Origin: Billgrantia saliphila
Lineage (GTDB): Bacteria > Pseudomonadota > Gammaproteobacteria > Pseudomonadales > Halomonadaceae
Length of the DNA stretch: 64,000 nt
Direction of reading: 5' to 3'
Assembly: GCF_002930105.1 (NCBI RefSeq)
Contig: NZ_PJRN01000011.1
Coordinates: forward strand, 80,927 to 144,926
In this document: positions 9,172 to 18,727 of the stretch, piece by piece
How the letters are laid out: each line of letters begins with the position of its first letter
Position numbering within the stretch: the first letter of the stretch is position 1
The notes under the pieces: generated by a model
The model's database searches: none
The model's input: only the letters and a program-made list of their open reading frames with translations
Told to the model about the DNA's origin: nothing
Made by a program: the position numbers and the translations under genes

Positions 9172-9830
9172 CGAATGCCCCACGTGCCCTGCTGTTCGAC
9201 CTCGACGGCACACTAGTCGATACCGCCCCGGATCTGGCGCGGGCCACCAATGCGCTGCGAACCCATCATGGCCTCGAACCGCTGCCCTATTCGGCGATCC
9301 GCGCCCAGGTGTCGAATGGCGGCAGTGCCCTGGTGACCCTGGCACTCGGTCTGGAAAAGCTCCATCCGGAGCATGACGCGGCGCGCCGGTTCCTGCTGGA
9401 CGCCTACGGCGAAGCCGTGGCCGTGGAGAGCTGTCTATTCCCTCACCTGGAACGACTGTTGGCAGACTGCGAGACACGCCGTCGACCCTGGGGAATCGTC
9501 ACCAACAAGCCGCGCGCCTATGCCGCACCGCTGATCGATGCGCTGGGACTACGCCCCGGCGCCCTGCTCTGCGCCGACGATCTCCCGGTCAGGAAACCTT
9601 CTCCCGAGCCGCTGCTGGCGGCGGCACGGCAACTGGATGTACCCCCCGACGCCTGCTGGTATATCGGCGACCACGTGCGCGACATGCAGGCGGCGCGCGC
9701 CGCCTGCATGACCGCCGTGGCCGTCGGCTATGGCTATATCGAAGAGGGCGACGACTATCACAGCTGGCCGGCCGATCTCTGGTTCGAGACCTGCGACTCA
9801 CTGGTGGCAGCGCTGCTCGAAACGGCTTGA
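9168..9830 (+). CDS. mupP: HAD phosphatase, N-acetylmuramic acid 6-phosphate phosphatase (MupP) or phosphoglycolate phosphatase type
   Basis: A 220-residue HAD hydrolase. The nucleophile motif [12 protein letters not shown] is at the N-terminus, the TNKP motif and catalytic lysine ([10 protein letters not shown]) lie mid-protein, and the acidic [10 protein letters not shown] motif is near the C-terminus. Sequence alone cannot separate phosphoglycolate phosphatase (Gph) from MupP. The position directly after ubiG and before yciK is that of mupP in Pseudomonas, where it dephosphorylates MurNAc-6-phosphate in the peptidoglycan recycling route that bypasses de novo synthesis. The ATG at 9168 overlaps the ubiG stop. 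Family certain, substrate inferred from synteny. Confidence 0.85.
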   Translation: MTNAPRALLFDLDGTLVDTAPDLARATNALRTHHGLEPLPYSAIRAQVSNGGSALVTLALGLEKLHPEHDAARRFLLDAYGEAVAVESCLFPHLERLLADCETRRRPWGIVTNKPRAYAAPLIDALGLRPGALLCADDLPVRKPSPEPLLAAARQLDVPPDACWYIGDHVRDMQAARAACMTAVAVGYGYIEEGDDYHSWPADLWFETCDSLVAALLETA

Positions 9831-9862
9831 CCCGCAAATGCGCATGGGCGCAAAGCCATTCA

Positions 9863-10621
9863 TCACTTGGATGGCTGGGCGTCGAAGCGCTCGCCGTTGT
9901 GCCCGCGACTATCGGGGCCCATCAGCCATAAGTAGGTGGGCATGATCTCTTCCGGCGTACGCAGGGTATCGGCGTCTTCCCCCGGATAGGCGGTGGCACG
10001 CATCTTCGTGCGCGTGGCGCCGGGATTGAGCGTGTTCACGCGAATCGTACCCAGGTGCTCGAGCTCATCGGCAAGTACCTCCATGAAGCCCTCGGTGGCA
10101 AACTTCGAGACAGCATAGGCTCCCCAGTAGGCACGCCCGCGGCGCCCCACGCTGGACGAGGTGAAGACCACCGAAGCATCTGCGGATGCCCTCAGCAGCG
10201 GCAGCAGCGCCTGGGTCATCCAGATCGGCCCGTTGATATTGACCTGCATGACCTGAGCCCAGAGTTCCGGATTGTACTGCTCGAACGGAGTGATGCGCCC
10301 TAGCAATCCGGCATTATGCAGGATACCGTCGAGTCGGCCGAACTCCTTGTCGAGGGTCTCGGCCATGTCATGGTAATCCTTGAGCGTAGCCCCCTCGAAA
10401 TTGAGCGGAAAGATGGCCGGCTGGGGGCCGCCAGTCGCCTCGATTTCGTCGTAGACGCGCTCCAGCTTGTCGATAGTACGACCCAGCAGGACCACCGTGG
10501 CGCCATGACCGGCGAAGGTCAGGGCAGCGGCGCGACCGATGCCGTCGCCCGCACCCGTCACCAGGATCACACGGTCGCGCAGCAGGTTGGCAGGCGCCGC
10601 ATAGTCGATCTTGCAACTCAT
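9863..10621 (-). CDS. yciK: YciK-family short-chain dehydrogenase/reductase
   Basis: Cytoplasmic NAD(P)-dependent SDR of 252 residues. Visible motifs are the cofactor loop TGAGDGIGRAAA, NAG (HNAGLLG), the serine region TSSSVGRRG, and the catalytic YxxxK as YAVSK. The sequence resembles YciK of enterobacteria and the SDR encoded next to mupP in Pseudomonas. The substrate is not known for the family. AGGAG stands seven bases ahead of the ATG. It converges on mupP with a 32-base gap and lies upstream of the cpoB-tol genes on the same strand, 24 bases from the cpoB stop. Confidence 0.9.
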   Translation of the reverse strand: MSCKIDYAAPANLLRDRVILVTGAGDGIGRAAALTFAGHGATVVLLGRTIDKLERVYDEIEATGGPQPAIFPLNFEGATLKDYHDMAETLDKEFGRLDGILHNAGLLGRITPFEQYNPELWAQVMQVNINGPIWMTQALLPLLRASADASVVFTSSSVGRRGRAYWGAYAVSKFATEGFMEVLADELEHLGTIRVNTLNPGATRTKMRATAYPGEDADTLRTPEEIMPTYLWLMGPDSRGHNGERFDAQPSK

Positions 10622-10645
10622 CTTGGCTCCTTGAACGAGGCCGGC

Positions 10646-11416
10646 CTAGAGGGATTGGCGCAGGAAGTCATTGGCAAGCCCGGCGGCACTGCTATCCGGG
10701 TAGTCGTCACGGACACGTTCCAGCAGTTCCCGGCTTTCGTCGATATTGCCCTGGCGCGCCTTGATCAGACCAAGCTTGTAGAGCGCATCGGGCAGCTTGC
10801 TGCTCTGGGCGTGGTTGTCGATGACTTGGCGGAATGCCGCTTCCGCCTGTTCCAGGTTACCCTCGGCAGAATGCAGCTCGCCCAGCCAATAGTAGCCGTT
10901 GGCGGTCAGGCTGGTGTCGGGGTACTGCGCGACGAAACCCTCGAAGGCAGCGATCGCCTCGGCGAATTCGCGGGCCTGGACTTTGGCGAATGCCGCCTGA
11001 TAGGCCTCCTGCGCTTCAGCGCTGTTACCGCTGGGCGACGGGGATTGCGCCACCTGCCGCGCCGACTCCTCATCCACTTCCGGGCGCGACTCGATGCCGG
11101 CGCTACCGGCCATTAAACGCTCGTCCAGATCGAGATATTGCTGTCGGGTCTGGTTGCGTAGCTGTTCGATCTGGTGGCGCAGTTCTTCGATCTGGCCCCG
11201 CAGACGCTGGATCTCCTGCTCGTTCTCCTGCACCTGGTTGAACAGCACCAGACTGCCACCCGCCTCCTCGCGCACCTCAGCCTGTTCGAGAAAGCCGCGC
11301 GATTGAGCCGTCCGGTCTTCTACGATGGGGCGCTGCTGGGCTTCGACTAGGCTTATCACGGACAGCGGGAGCACCAAGGCTCCCGCGCCGCACAGCCTTT
11401 TCAGACTGTGTCTCAT
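10646..11416 (-). CDS. cpoB: Cell division coordinator CpoB (YbgF)
   Basis: Periplasmic TPR protein (256 residues) that links outer-membrane constriction by Tol-Pal with peptidoglycan synthesis by PBP1B. A signal peptide covers residues 1 to about 26 (ends LVEAQ). Residues about 58-100 are a trimerising coiled coil (QRLRGQIEELRHQIEQL). A linker with VAQSPSPSGNSAEAQ precedes three TPR-type repeats from about residue 130 to the end (AYQAAFAKVQAREFAEA, YYWLGELHSAEGNLEQA, LYKLGLIKARQGNID). It is the last gene of the tol-pal cluster, as usual in proteobacteria. Confidence 0.95.
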   Translation of the reverse strand: MRHSLKRLCGAGALVLPLSVISLVEAQQRPIVEDRTAQSRGFLEQAEVREEAGGSLVLFNQVQENEQEIQRLRGQIEELRHQIEQLRNQTRQQYLDLDERLMAGSAGIESRPEVDEESARQVAQSPSPSGNSAEAQEAYQAAFAKVQAREFAEAIAAFEGFVAQYPDTSLTANGYYWLGELHSAEGNLEQAEAAFRQVIDNHAQSSKLPDALYKLGLIKARQGNIDESRELLERVRDDYPDSSAAGLANDFLRQSL

Positions 11417-11452
11417 GCATCACTCCATCGGCGCATGTTCGCGCCGTCCGAT

Positions 11453-11989
11453 TCAGTAGGCAAAGACGACGCGACGGTTCTGGGCGTGCGAGTCATCGCT
11501 GCTGCCCCGCGCCGCCGGGCGCTCCTCGCCGTAGCTGACGATTTCGAGCTGCGACGGAGAGACACCCTGCACTTCGAGGAATCGCTGCACCGACTTGGCA
11601 CGACGCTCGCCAAGCGCCAGGTTGTACTCGCGGGTACCGCGCTCGTCGGTATGGCCCTGCAGCACGACGCGGGCGCTCGGATTGGAACGCAGGTAGCGCG
11701 AGTGCGCGACCAGCACCGATTCGAATTCGGGCCGAATGTTGTCGCGGTCGTAATCGAAGTAGATCGTGCGAACTTCGGGGATACGGCCGTCGGCCTGCTG
11801 GCCGGCGCGATCACCACTGACGCCGGAGCCACTGACCTGTCCACTGCCAGCGGCACCGCTACCGGCGGCACCGCCGGTACCCGTGCCATCCATGGATCCA
11901 TCACGACTACCACCGGTGCTGGAGCAGCCGGCAACGAGGGCCAGAGACAGGGCGATCGCCAGGGTCCTGGCATGCGACTTGAATTGCAT
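11453..11989 (-). CDS. pal: Peptidoglycan-associated lipoprotein Pal
   Basis: Outer-membrane lipoprotein of the Tol-Pal system, 178 residues. The signal peptide ends in lipobox LVAGC. A Gly/Ser-rich linker of about 40 residues follows. The C-terminal OmpA-like domain binds peptidoglycan, with IYFDYDRDNIRPEF, LQGHTDERGTREYNLALGERRA and the end motif NRRVVFAY. ATG at 11989 was chosen because GAGGAG precedes it by six bases and it starts the lipoprotein signal; an upstream in-frame codon at 12019 lacks this. It lies 37 bases after tolB in the operon. Confidence 0.96.
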   Translation of the reverse strand: MQFKSHARTLAIALSLALVAGCSSTGGSRDGSMDGTGTGGAAGSGAAGSGQVSGSGVSGDRAGQQADGRIPEVRTIYFDYDRDNIRPEFESVLVAHSRYLRSNPSARVVLQGHTDERGTREYNLALGERRAKSVQRFLEVQGVSPSQLEIVSYGEERPAARGSSDDSHAQNRRVVFAY

Positions 11990-12026
11990 CGTCAACTCCT
12001 CAAAGGATACGAATGACACACTACGT

Positions 12027-13316
12027 TCAGTTCAGAAACGGTGACCACGCGGGCTCGCGTACGTCACCCTGCGCCGATGGCAGCCTGTAGGACGCTCGTC
12101 CATCAGCCGACACGGCCCCCAACACCCCGCTGTTACCTTGCTGGGTGGCGAAGATTACCATGGTCCCATTGGGCGCAACACTAGGTGACTCATCCAGACG
12201 AGAGTCACTCAGCACGACCAACCGATCGGAATCCAGATCCTGTCGGGCGACCTGGAAGCCATTGTTACCGCGATGGATCATGAAGATCGACTCGCCGTCC
12301 GGCGAGAAGCGTCCGCGGGCATTGTAATTGCCCGTAAACGTCAAGCGCTCCGCCTCCCCACTGCCGAAGCTATAGCGGTAGAGCTGGGGGCCTCCGCTAC
12401 GATCGGAGGTGAAGAGCAGGCTGCGTCCATCCGGCGCCCAGGAGGGTTCGGTATCGATGCTCGAGCTGTTGGTGATGCGCTCGAGGTTGCGCGATGCCAC
12501 ATCCATCACGTAAATGTCGGGCTGACCGTCCTTGGACAGTGTCATGGCCAGACGACGACCGTCGGGCGACCAGGCCGGTGCACCGTTGAGCCCTTCGAAG
12601 TTGGTCAGCTGCGCACGTTGTCCACTGGCCACCTCCTGTACGTAGATGGCAGGCCGGCCGGATTCGAATGACACATAGGCCAGCTTGCGTCCATCCGGCG
12701 ACCAGGCCGGCGACAGGATCGGCTCGCGCGAATTCAGGATCTGCTGGCTATTGTGACCGTCCGCATCGGCCACGTAGAGGGTAAACTGCCGGTCATTCTC
12801 GGCGCCTTGGGCCGTGACATAGGCAATGCGCGTGGAGAAGGCACCACGAATGCCCGTGACCGCTTCGAAGATCTGGTCACTGATGTAGTGCGCTGCACCG
12901 CGCATCTCGCTGCCACCGGCGGTGACGTTCTCGCCCAGCATGCGGCTCTGGCCACTGACATCCAGCAGCTCATAGCGGATGCGATAGCCATTTCCTTCGC
13001 GGCTGACCCGACCGACTACCATGTAGCGGACATCCAGAGCGCTCCACTGGCCGTAGCGCACCTCATCGCCGCTGCTGGGCCGGTCGTACATCGCTTCGCG
13101 CTCGAGCGGATCGAAGAATCCGCTGCGCTCCAGGTCGTCGCTGACGATCTGCGCCACATCCTCGGACAGGCTTTCACCATCGGCGGCGAAGGGCACGATG
13201 GCGATAGGCGTGGCGCGGTCGCTGCCTCGCGTGATCTCGATGGTGAGGTCGGCCTGGGCCAGCGTGCTGAACATCAGCAGCATGGCACTCAGCCAGATGG
13301 TCATCAGAGCTTTCAT
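12027..13316 (-). CDS. tolB: Tol-Pal system periplasmic protein TolB
   Basis: Periplasmic six-bladed beta-propeller (429 residues) that binds Pal and regulates its release during constriction. A signal peptide covers residues 1-22 (ends LAQA). The N-terminal domain is about residues 23-165. The propeller repeats carry recurring [37 protein letters not shown] and [10 protein letters not shown] motifs. The ATG shares one base with the tolA stop (TGATG), which implies translational coupling. Length matches the family. Confidence 0.97.
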   Translation of the reverse strand: MKALMTIWLSAMLLMFSTLAQADLTIEITRGSDRATPIAIVPFAADGESLSEDVAQIVSDDLERSGFFDPLEREAMYDRPSSGDEVRYGQWSALDVRYMVVGRVSREGNGYRIRYELLDVSGQSRMLGENVTAGGSEMRGAAHYISDQIFEAVTGIRGAFSTRIAYVTAQGAENDRQFTLYVADADGHNSQQILNSREPILSPAWSPDGRKLAYVSFESGRPAIYVQEVASGQRAQLTNFEGLNGAPAWSPDGRRLAMTLSKDGQPDIYVMDVASRNLERITNSSSIDTEPSWAPDGRSLLFTSDRSGGPQLYRYSFGSGEAERLTFTGNYNARGRFSPDGESIFMIHRGNNGFQVARQDLDSDRLVVLSDSRLDESPSVAPNGTMVIFATQQGNSGVLGAVSADGRASYRLPSAQGDVREPAWSPFLN

Positions 13317-14581
13317 CAGCGTACATCTCCTGGTGTGAATCGCAGATTGAACTGGCGGAAGTCACGTTGCGCCATCGCGGGTAGCTGGCGCAGCTCGCTG
13401 AACGGTGCGGCGGCTTCCACTGCCTGTACGGCGGAGCGATCGAAACTGCCGTCTCCGCTACTCTGGGTAATGGTAGCGCCAAACAACTCGCCCGAGGGAC
13501 CCAGCTGCACCTGGACGGTGGCGGCCATGTCATTGCCCGCTCCCGGCGGAATGACCCACGCCTGCTCCACCGCTCGGCGCACCAGGTTGATGAAGCTGTT
13601 GGCAGCCTCCTGCGCCTGTCGTGCGTTGGCCACAGCATCCGACTCGCCTTCGATGGCGCGATCGAGGCCCTGACTGGCAGCCTCCGCGGCACGCCTGGCT
13701 TCCTCCTCACGGCGGCGCTGTTCCTCGGCCTCCCGCTGGCGGCGGGCCTCTTCCTCCTCACGGCGGCGCTGCTCCTCGGCCTCCTGCTGGCGGCGGGCCT
13801 CTTCCTCCTCACGGCGGCGCTGTTCCTCGGCCTCCTGCTGACGGCGAGCCTCTTCCTCTTCGCGGCGGCGCTGCTCCTCGGCCTCCTGCTGACGGCGGGC
13901 CTCTTCCTCCTCGCGGCGGCGCTGCTCCTCGGCCTCCTGCTGGCGGCGGGCCTCTTCCTCCTCGCGGCGGCGCTGCTCCTCGGCCTCCTGCTGGCGACGG
14001 GCCTCCTCCTCGGCACGCCGCTGCTCCTCCAATTGGCGCTGGCGCTCGGCCTCTGCCGCCGCCTCCTGTTGCCGCTGCCTCTCGGCTTCCTGCTCCTGGC
14101 GCAGCTGAGCCTGACGCTCGGCCTCCTCGGCACGCCGCTGGGCTTCCTCCTCGGCGGCTTCCCGGGCCTCCCGAAGCCGGCGAGCCTCTTCTTCGCGCGC
14201 CGCGCGCTCCTGCTCCTCCACGGCCTCGCGTTCGGCCTGCTCGCGGGCCTGGGACTCTTCTTCAGCCTGTCGTGCCCGCTCTTCCTCCTGCTCTCGGGCT
14301 TCCTCTTCCTGCTGCTGCTGGGCTTGTTCCTCGGCCTGGCGCTCGGCGGCACGTGAGCGCGCCTCCTCGGCACGCTGCGCCTGGTCGGTGGCCGTTTCGG
14401 TACTGACGAGCGTGGCCTGAACGATGGATGAGGTCTCCGGATCGTCCGGCTGTCGCTGCGGCAGGGAAATAACGCTGAGCACCAGAATCAGCACATGCAG
14501 GCCGATGGCGAGCAGCGTCGGCAGGCCGTAACCGACGGCTCCTCGCCGTCGCCTGCCCACGCCCCGTTGCTGTCGAGCCAT
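13316..14581 (-). CDS. tolA: TolA, inner-membrane energy-transducing protein of the Tol-Pal system
   Basis: Spans from the TolQR motor to the outer membrane and transmits proton-motive force to TolB-Pal. From ATG 14581 the product has 421 residues. One transmembrane helix is at about residues 20-40. Domain II is a very long charged helix (about residues 65-300) of Glu, Arg, Gln and Ala. It includes six exact-length 17-residue repeats. The globular C-terminal domain III begins near [13 protein letters not shown] and contains [10 protein letters not shown] and [13 protein letters not shown]. The start was placed at 14581 because AGGAG precedes it by six bases; a start at 14605 would overlap the tolR stop. 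It shares one base with tolB. Confidence 0.95.
   Translation of the reverse strand: MARQQRGVGRRRRGAVGYGLPTLLAIGLHVLILVLSVISLPQRQPDDPETSSIVQATLVSTETATDQAQRAEEARSRAAERQAEEQAQQQQEEEAREQEEERARQAEEESQAREQAEREAVEEQERAAREEEARRLREAREAAEEEAQRRAEEAERQAQLRQEQEAERQRQQEAAAEAERQRQLEEQRRAEEEARRQQEAEEQRRREEEEARRQQEAEEQRRREEEEARRQQEAEEQRRREEEEARRQQEAEEQRRREEEEARRQQEAEEQRRREEEEARRQREAEEQRRREEEARRAAEAASQGLDRAIEGESDAVANARQAQEAANSFINLVRRAVEQAWVIPPGAGNDMAATVQVQLGPSGELFGATITQSSGDGSFDRSAVQAVEAAAPFSELRQLPAMAQRDFRQFNLRFTPGDVR
13700..14005 (-). repeat. Coding tandem repeat in tolA: six units of 51 bp (17 residues)
   Basis: Six consecutive 51-bp units encode a 17-residue unit of the form [17 protein letters not shown]; the last copy has one Q-to-R change. 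At DNA level the copies differ by only a few synonymous bases (CTC versus CTG style swaps), indicating recent amplification or gene conversion. The total is 306 bp, and the frame is kept because 51 is divisible by 3. It lengthens the periplasmic helix of TolA without disturbing the domains on either side. Confidence 0.93.
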
Positions 14582-14597
14582 CACGTCTCCTCGTCTC

Positions 14598-15038
14598 TCA
14601 GTCACGCGGCGGTGGCTCGGAAATCAGCCCGACATTGCCCACCCCAGCCACTTGCAGGGTGCTCATCAGGGAAACGATCTCGCCATAGGGCACGAAACGA
14701 TCCCCACGCACCATGACCGGGGTCCCGGGCTGGCGCTCCAGCAGAATGATCACGCGATCGGCAAGTTCATCGAGATCCACCGTCATCTCCTCGCCGCCGA
14801 TCGACAGGAAATACTCGCCTTCGCGATCCACCGACACGATGATCGGCTCGCGATCCTCCTGCGCGTCGATCGGCTCGGAGGTGACCTGGGGAAGCTCGAC
14901 CTGTACGCCCTGGGTCAGCATGGGCGCGGTGATCATGAAGATCACCAGGAGCACCAGCATGACATCGATGAAGGGAACGACGTTGATCTCCCCCATCGGC
15001 TTGCGACGGCTGCCGCGATTGAACGGTCCATGCATCAT
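14598..15038 (-). CDS. tolR: Tol-Pal system motor protein TolR
   Basis: ExbD/TolR-family inner-membrane protein, 146 residues, part of the proton-driven TolQ-TolR stator. One transmembrane helix at about residues 19-39 contains the essential aspartate in [16 protein letters not shown], the proton-carrying residue of the family. The periplasmic domain follows with QVELPQ and a C-terminal part ending VGLISEP. The start is one of two adjacent ATG codons (15038 or 15035). It lies 9 bases after tolQ and 16 bases before tolA, all on one transcript. Confidence 0.96.
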   Translation of the reverse strand: MMHGPFNRGSRRKPMGEINVVPFIDVMLVLLVIFMITAPMLTQGVQVELPQVTSEPIDAQEDREPIIVSVDREGEYFLSIGGEEMTVDLDELADRVIILLERQPGTPVMVRGDRFVPYGEIVSLMSTLQVAGVGNVGLISEPPPRD

Positions 15039-15047
15039 GCGATCCCC

Positions 15048-15743
15048 TCAGGCGCCGACGGCTTCGCCACGACCCTGCAGATTGCGATGCAGGATGGAAT
15101 GGAACTCCTCGGCGAAGTCTTCGTACTTGCCCAGCAATCTTCCCGATTCAGACGATAGACGGTTGTAGAAGATGACCGCGGGGATGGCGGCAAATAGGCC
15201 CATTGCCGTGGCGATCAATGCCTCGGCGATCCAGGGCGCCACCGTCGCAAGAGTCGCCTGCTGGGCCATGGAGAGCGACTGGAACGAGCCCATGATGCCC
15301 CACACGGTACCGAACAGGCCGATGTAGGGGCTGGCCGATGCCACGGTGGCGAGGAACACCAGATGAAGTGTCAGGCGATCCTCCTCTCGCGACCACGCCA
15401 CCCGCATGCTGCGCTGAACGCCGTCGAGAATGGCATCGGGACTCTTGGTCTTGGGCACCAGACGGTTGAATTCACGAAAGCCAGCGCGAAAAACATGTTC
15501 GGCCCCCTGGGTCTCCTGCTCGGAGGGGGTTTCACGATACAGCTCGTTGAGGTCTACCCCCGACCAGAAGCGCTCCTCGAAGTGCTGGTGGGCCCGACGT
15601 GCGCGGCGCAGCACGAAGGTACGCTGGAAGATCACGACCCAGGAGAGGATCGAGCCAATCACCAGGATCAACATGACCAGCTGCACCATGGTACTGGCGC
15701 TCATGATCAGGTGGGGTATGGACATGGAGTCGTTCACGGGCAT
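15048..15743 (-). CDS. tolQ: Tol-Pal system motor protein TolQ
   Basis: MotA/TolQ/ExbB-family inner-membrane protein of 231 residues, forming the pentameric channel around the TolR helices. Three transmembrane segments are visible: about residues 15-37 ([17 protein letters not shown]), about 137-160 ([20 protein letters not shown]) and about 170-195 ([20 protein letters not shown]). These match the TolQ pattern including the [15 protein letters not shown] stretch. ATG at 15743 was taken because AGG is close upstream and the length matches the family; a longer frame to 15869 runs into ybgC. Confidence 0.95.
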   Translation of the reverse strand: MPVNDSMSIPHLIMSASTMVQLVMLILVIGSILSWVVIFQRTFVLRRARRAHQHFEERFWSGVDLNELYRETPSEQETQGAEHVFRAGFREFNRLVPKTKSPDAILDGVQRSMRVAWSREEDRLTLHLVFLATVASASPYIGLFGTVWGIMGSFQSLSMAQQATLATVAPWIAEALIATAMGLFAAIPAVIFYNRLSSESGRLLGKYEDFAEEFHSILHRNLQGRGEAVGA

Positions 15744-15759
15744 CCTCGTTGATCTTCGG

Positions 15760-16155
15760 TTAACCGTTGAGGGCCGCGGCGAGCGCCTGCGGCCATGCTG
15801 TGGGTCTAAGGCGAGCGGCATCCAGACAGGCGATGTCGATCTGGGCCTCGCACAAGGGTTCCCCGCCACGCCACACTGCCTGAGCGAAGCTCATCCGGCA
15901 GCGTCCGTGCGATGCGACGACAGCGCTGACGCTCAGTTCGTCGTCGAGGCGGGCGGGCTTGGCATAGCGACACTCCAGGCGATGCACCACCAGTTGAATG
16001 CCGGCGTCGAGCAGCTCGCGCTGAGTCAAGCCATGATGGCGCAGCCATTCACTACGTGCCCGCTCCATATACTTGAAATAATTGACGTAGTAGACGATGC
16101 CACCCGCATCGGTATCCTCGATGTAGACACGTACCGGCAGCCGAAACTCACTCAC
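15760..16155 (-). CDS. ybgC: Acyl-CoA thioesterase YbgC
   Basis: Hot-dog fold thioesterase (131 residues) that heads the tol-pal cluster in most proteobacteria. The 4-hydroxybenzoyl-CoA thioesterase signature is present at the N-terminus: [25 protein letters not shown], with the catalytic aspartate in DTDAGG. It starts within 4 bases of the ruvB stop (ATGA overlap) and ends 16 bases before tolQ. Its cellular substrate is unsettled; a link to phospholipid turnover has been proposed for the family. Confidence 0.94.
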   Translation of the reverse strand: MSEFRLPVRVYIEDTDAGGIVYYVNYFKYMERARSEWLRHHGLTQRELLDAGIQLVVHRLECRYAKPARLDDELSVSAVVASHGRCRMSFAQAVWRGGEPLCEAQIDIACLDAARLRPTAWPQALAAALNG

Positions 16156-17198
16156 GGACGCACCTCGCCGCTAGCGTCCAGGGCCTGATCGTGCGGCGCG
16201 AGGCCGAAATGCTGCCAGGCTTGGCGGGTCACCACTCGTCCGCGTGCGGTGCGCATCATCAATCCCTGCTGGATCAGGTAGGGTTCGATGACGTCCTCGA
16301 TGGTGTCGCGCTCCTCGCCGATCGCTGCCGCCAGCGAATCGATCCCGACCGGGCCACCGTCGAATTTCTCGATCATGGCCAGCAGCAGGCGCCGATCCAT
16401 GTGATCGAGACCGTGGTGGTCCACATGCAACATGTTGAGCGCCTGGTCGGCAATGGGCGCATCGACGCGTCCATCGGCACGCACCTGGGCGAAATCGCGC
16501 ACTCGACGCAGCAGCCGATTGGCAATGCGCGGCGTGCCGCGCGAGCGTCGCGCCACCTCGTGGGCGCCACCGCGATCGACTTCGACGCCGAGCAGGCGTG
16601 CCGAGCGCGCAACGATCTCGGTGAGCTCATCAATGGCGTAGAACTCGAGGCGCTGTACGATGCCGAAACGATCGCGCAACGGCGATGTCAGCAGGCCTGC
16701 GCGCGTGGTGGCCCCCACCAGTGTGAAGCGCGGCAGATCGAGCTTGATCGAGCGTGCCGCCGGCCCCTCGCCGATGACGATATCGAGCTGGAAATCCTCC
16801 ATCGCGGGATAGAGGATTTCCTCCACTACCGGCGACAACCGATGGATCTCGTCGATGAACAGCACGTCGCCCGGCTGCAGATTGGTCAGCATGGCCGCCA
16901 GGTCGCCGGCACGCTCCAACACCGGGCCGGAAGTGGACTTGAGGCCCACACCCATCTCGGCGGCGATGATATTGGCCAGGGTGGTCTTGCCCAGCCCCGG
17001 CGGACCGAACACCAGCGTATGGTCGAGACTCTCGTCGCGACCCCGCGCGGCGGTGATGAAGATATCGAGCTGCTCACGCACGCGGGGCTGCCCGATGTAC
17101 TCGGCCAGGCGCTTGGGGCGGATCGCGTGGTCGACACGATTCTCGCCCTCGCGTTCGTCGGCGGCGATCAAGCGGTCATTGTGCATCATATCGAACAC
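16152..17198 (-). CDS. ruvB: Holliday junction branch migration ATPase RuvB
   Basis: AAA+ ATPase of the RuvABC resolvasome, 348 residues. Walker A is GPPGLGKT at residues 65-72 and Walker B is [10 protein letters not shown]. Sensor and arginine-finger segments include [19 protein letters not shown]. The C-terminal winged-helix domain contains [18 protein letters not shown]. The gene lies 81 bases after ruvA and overlaps ybgC by 4 bases, so ruv and tol-pal genes may share transcripts. Confidence 0.98.
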   Translation of the reverse strand: MFDMMHNDRLIAADEREGENRVDHAIRPKRLAEYIGQPRVREQLDIFITAARGRDESLDHTLVFGPPGLGKTTLANIIAAEMGVGLKSTSGPVLERAGDLAAMLTNLQPGDVLFIDEIHRLSPVVEEILYPAMEDFQLDIVIGEGPAARSIKLDLPRFTLVGATTRAGLLTSPLRDRFGIVQRLEFYAIDELTEIVARSARLLGVEVDRGGAHEVARRSRGTPRIANRLLRRVRDFAQVRADGRVDAPIADQALNMLHVDHHGLDHMDRRLLLAMIEKFDGGPVGIDSLAAAIGEERDTIEDVIEPYLIQQGLMMRTARGRVVTRQAWQHFGLAPHDQALDASGEVRP

Positions 17199-17279
17199 TC
17201 GCGGTCACGCTGGCGGCCCCTGTGGCGCCGTCCGGCTGCGCAGCGCATTCCGGCGGCTGTGTTAGAGACAATACTCCTT

Positions 17280-17894
17280 TCATCCGGCCAGGCGCTTGGT
17301 CAGCGCCGCCTTGATCATGGCTTCGGTGGATAGCCCCTCGTCGAGCCCGGAAAGCATCTTGGCGGCCTCGGCGGGCTTGTACCCCAGACTGACCAGGGCG
17401 GCTTCGGCATCGGCCAGCGGGTCCTGGCGCAGCGCATCGCCCTGGCCCGACGCGACATCGGCGATAGCGACCCCCTCCGTGGCATGTTCCCAGTGAGGAA
17501 AACGGTCGCGCATCTCGACGATCAAGCGCTCGGCGGTCTTCTTGCCCACACCAGGCAGGCGCGTCAGGGATTTGACGTCGTCTTCCATCACACAGCGAAT
17601 GAAGGCCGTCTCGTCCATCCCCGAAAGTATCGCCAAGGCCAGCTTGGGCCCGATGCCGTTGACCCGAATCAGCGCGCGAAACAGCGCTCGCTCCTGCTCG
17701 CGGGCGAAGCCGTACAGCAGGTGGGCGTCTTCACGCACAGTGAGATGCGTATAAAGGAAGACGGGCTCGCCCACGCCAGGCAGCGCCACCAGCGTGGTCA
17801 TCGAGGCTTCGAGTTCGTAGCCGACACCGGCCACGTCCACCACCAGCCAGGGGGGTTGCTTGTCGAGAAGGGTGCCACGCAGGCGTCCGATCAT
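17280..17894 (-). CDS. ruvA: Holliday junction branch migration protein RuvA
   Basis: DNA-binding subunit of RuvAB, 204 residues, which holds the four-way junction. The N-terminal OB fold begins [27 protein letters not shown]. Two helix-hairpin-helix motifs follow: [18 protein letters not shown] and [21 protein letters not shown]. The C-terminal domain III (residues about 158-204, [16 protein letters not shown]) contacts RuvB. It sits between ruvC and ruvB on the same strand. Confidence 0.98.
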   Translation of the reverse strand: MIGRLRGTLLDKQPPWLVVDVAGVGYELEASMTTLVALPGVGEPVFLYTHLTVREDAHLLYGFAREQERALFRALIRVNGIGPKLALAILSGMDETAFIRCVMEDDVKSLTRLPGVGKKTAERLIVEMRDRFPHWEHATEGVAIADVASGQGDALRQDPLADAEAALVSLGYKPAEAAKMLSGLDEGLSTEAMIKAALTKRLAG

Positions 17895-18034
17895 GGAGCT
17901 TCACTTTCCCGATCTGAAGGTCGTTCAAGGCCTAAGGCCTTCCTGGCGCCACTATACTGGTCGCTCAAGCGGCTGACCAGCCCGCCGTCAAACGCTGTTC
18001 GAGAATAGTTTATCGCGTCTCCGGTTGGCTACGC

Positions 18035-18574
18035 TCATGGCTGATAATCGCGCCAGGAACCCCCACGCCGGCGCGTTCGGTGGCCGCCGAAGCTGCCGCG
18101 CTGGACCAGACCGATGCGAGCGTGGGCATGGGTCAGAGCGATGGCCAGCGCATCGGCGGCATCCGCTTGGGGCACGCCGTCGAGCCCCAGGATGGAAACG
18201 ATCATGTGCTGGACCTGGATCTTGGTCGCCCCGCCGCTGCCGGTCACGGCCTGCTTGATCTGCCGCGGCCCATACTCATGGACGGGCAGGCCATGATTGG
18301 CGGCGCAGACGATCGCCGCGCCGCGTGCCTGGCCGAGCTTGAGCGCAGAATCGGGGTTCTTCGCCATGAAGACCTGCTCGATGGCCATCTCACCCGGACC
18401 ATGCAGGGAGACCAGCTCGGCGATACCGGCATAGATGCGCGCCAGGCGCTGGGGAAGCGCGACGTCCTGAAGCCGAATGCAACCGCTGGCCACGTAGCGC
18501 GGCGCGGGAGTGCTGACGTCGAGCACTCCGTACCCCGTGGTGCGCGACCCCGGATCGATGCCGAGAATCAGCAT
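18035..18574 (-). CDS. ruvC: Crossover junction endodeoxyribonuclease RuvC
   Basis: Holliday junction resolvase, 179 residues. The four acidic residues of the RNase H-like active site are visible: Asp7 in GIDPGS, Glu in MAIEQVF, and two Asp in [11 protein letters not shown]. The segment QARGAAI and the basic [16 protein letters not shown] region match RuvC. The C-terminus carries an extra Arg/Gly-rich tail. The order ruvC-ruvA-ruvB is standard; the usual yebC neighbour is not found in the 153 bases between this gene and aspS. Confidence 0.97.
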   Translation of the reverse strand: MLILGIDPGSRTTGYGVLDVSTPAPRYVASGCIRLQDVALPQRLARIYAGIAELVSLHGPGEMAIEQVFMAKNPDSALKLGQARGAAIVCAANHGLPVHEYGPRQIKQAVTGSGGATKIQVQHMIVSILGLDGVPQADAADALAIALTHAHARIGLVQRGSFGGHRTRRRGGSWRDYQP

Positions 18575-18675
18575 GCGCGCCGGTCAATCCAGGTGTTCGA
18601 TGACATCGTTGCTGAACTCCGTATTGGTAAGAACATCGCCCAGAAACCACGAGCGGAGCGAGGGTTCGCCGATGC

Positions 18676-18703
18676 GACACCGGCGCCAGAAGGCGCCGGT
18701 GTC
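18676..18703 (-). terminator. Perfect 12-bp stem-loop downstream of aspS
   Basis: GACACCGGCGCC and its exact reverse complement are separated by a 4-base loop (AGAA on the plus strand, TTCT on the minus strand), 25 bases past the aspS stop. The GC-rich stem with a short loop looks like an intrinsic terminator for the aspS transcript, but no T-run follows on the minus strand, so it may instead stabilise the RNA end. Confidence 0.5.
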
Positions 18704-18727
18704 GGGGCTGAAGGATTGGTCGCTCGG

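Noticed and set aside
13621..14406. A proline- and alanine-rich protein on the plus strand opposite tolA
   Set aside because: It is the reverse-strand reflection of the GC-rich tolA repeat; no RBS, no domain.
18575..18727. Missing yebC between ruvC and aspS
   Set aside because: Only 153 bases remain there with no frame resembling YebC; it is simply located elsewhere.
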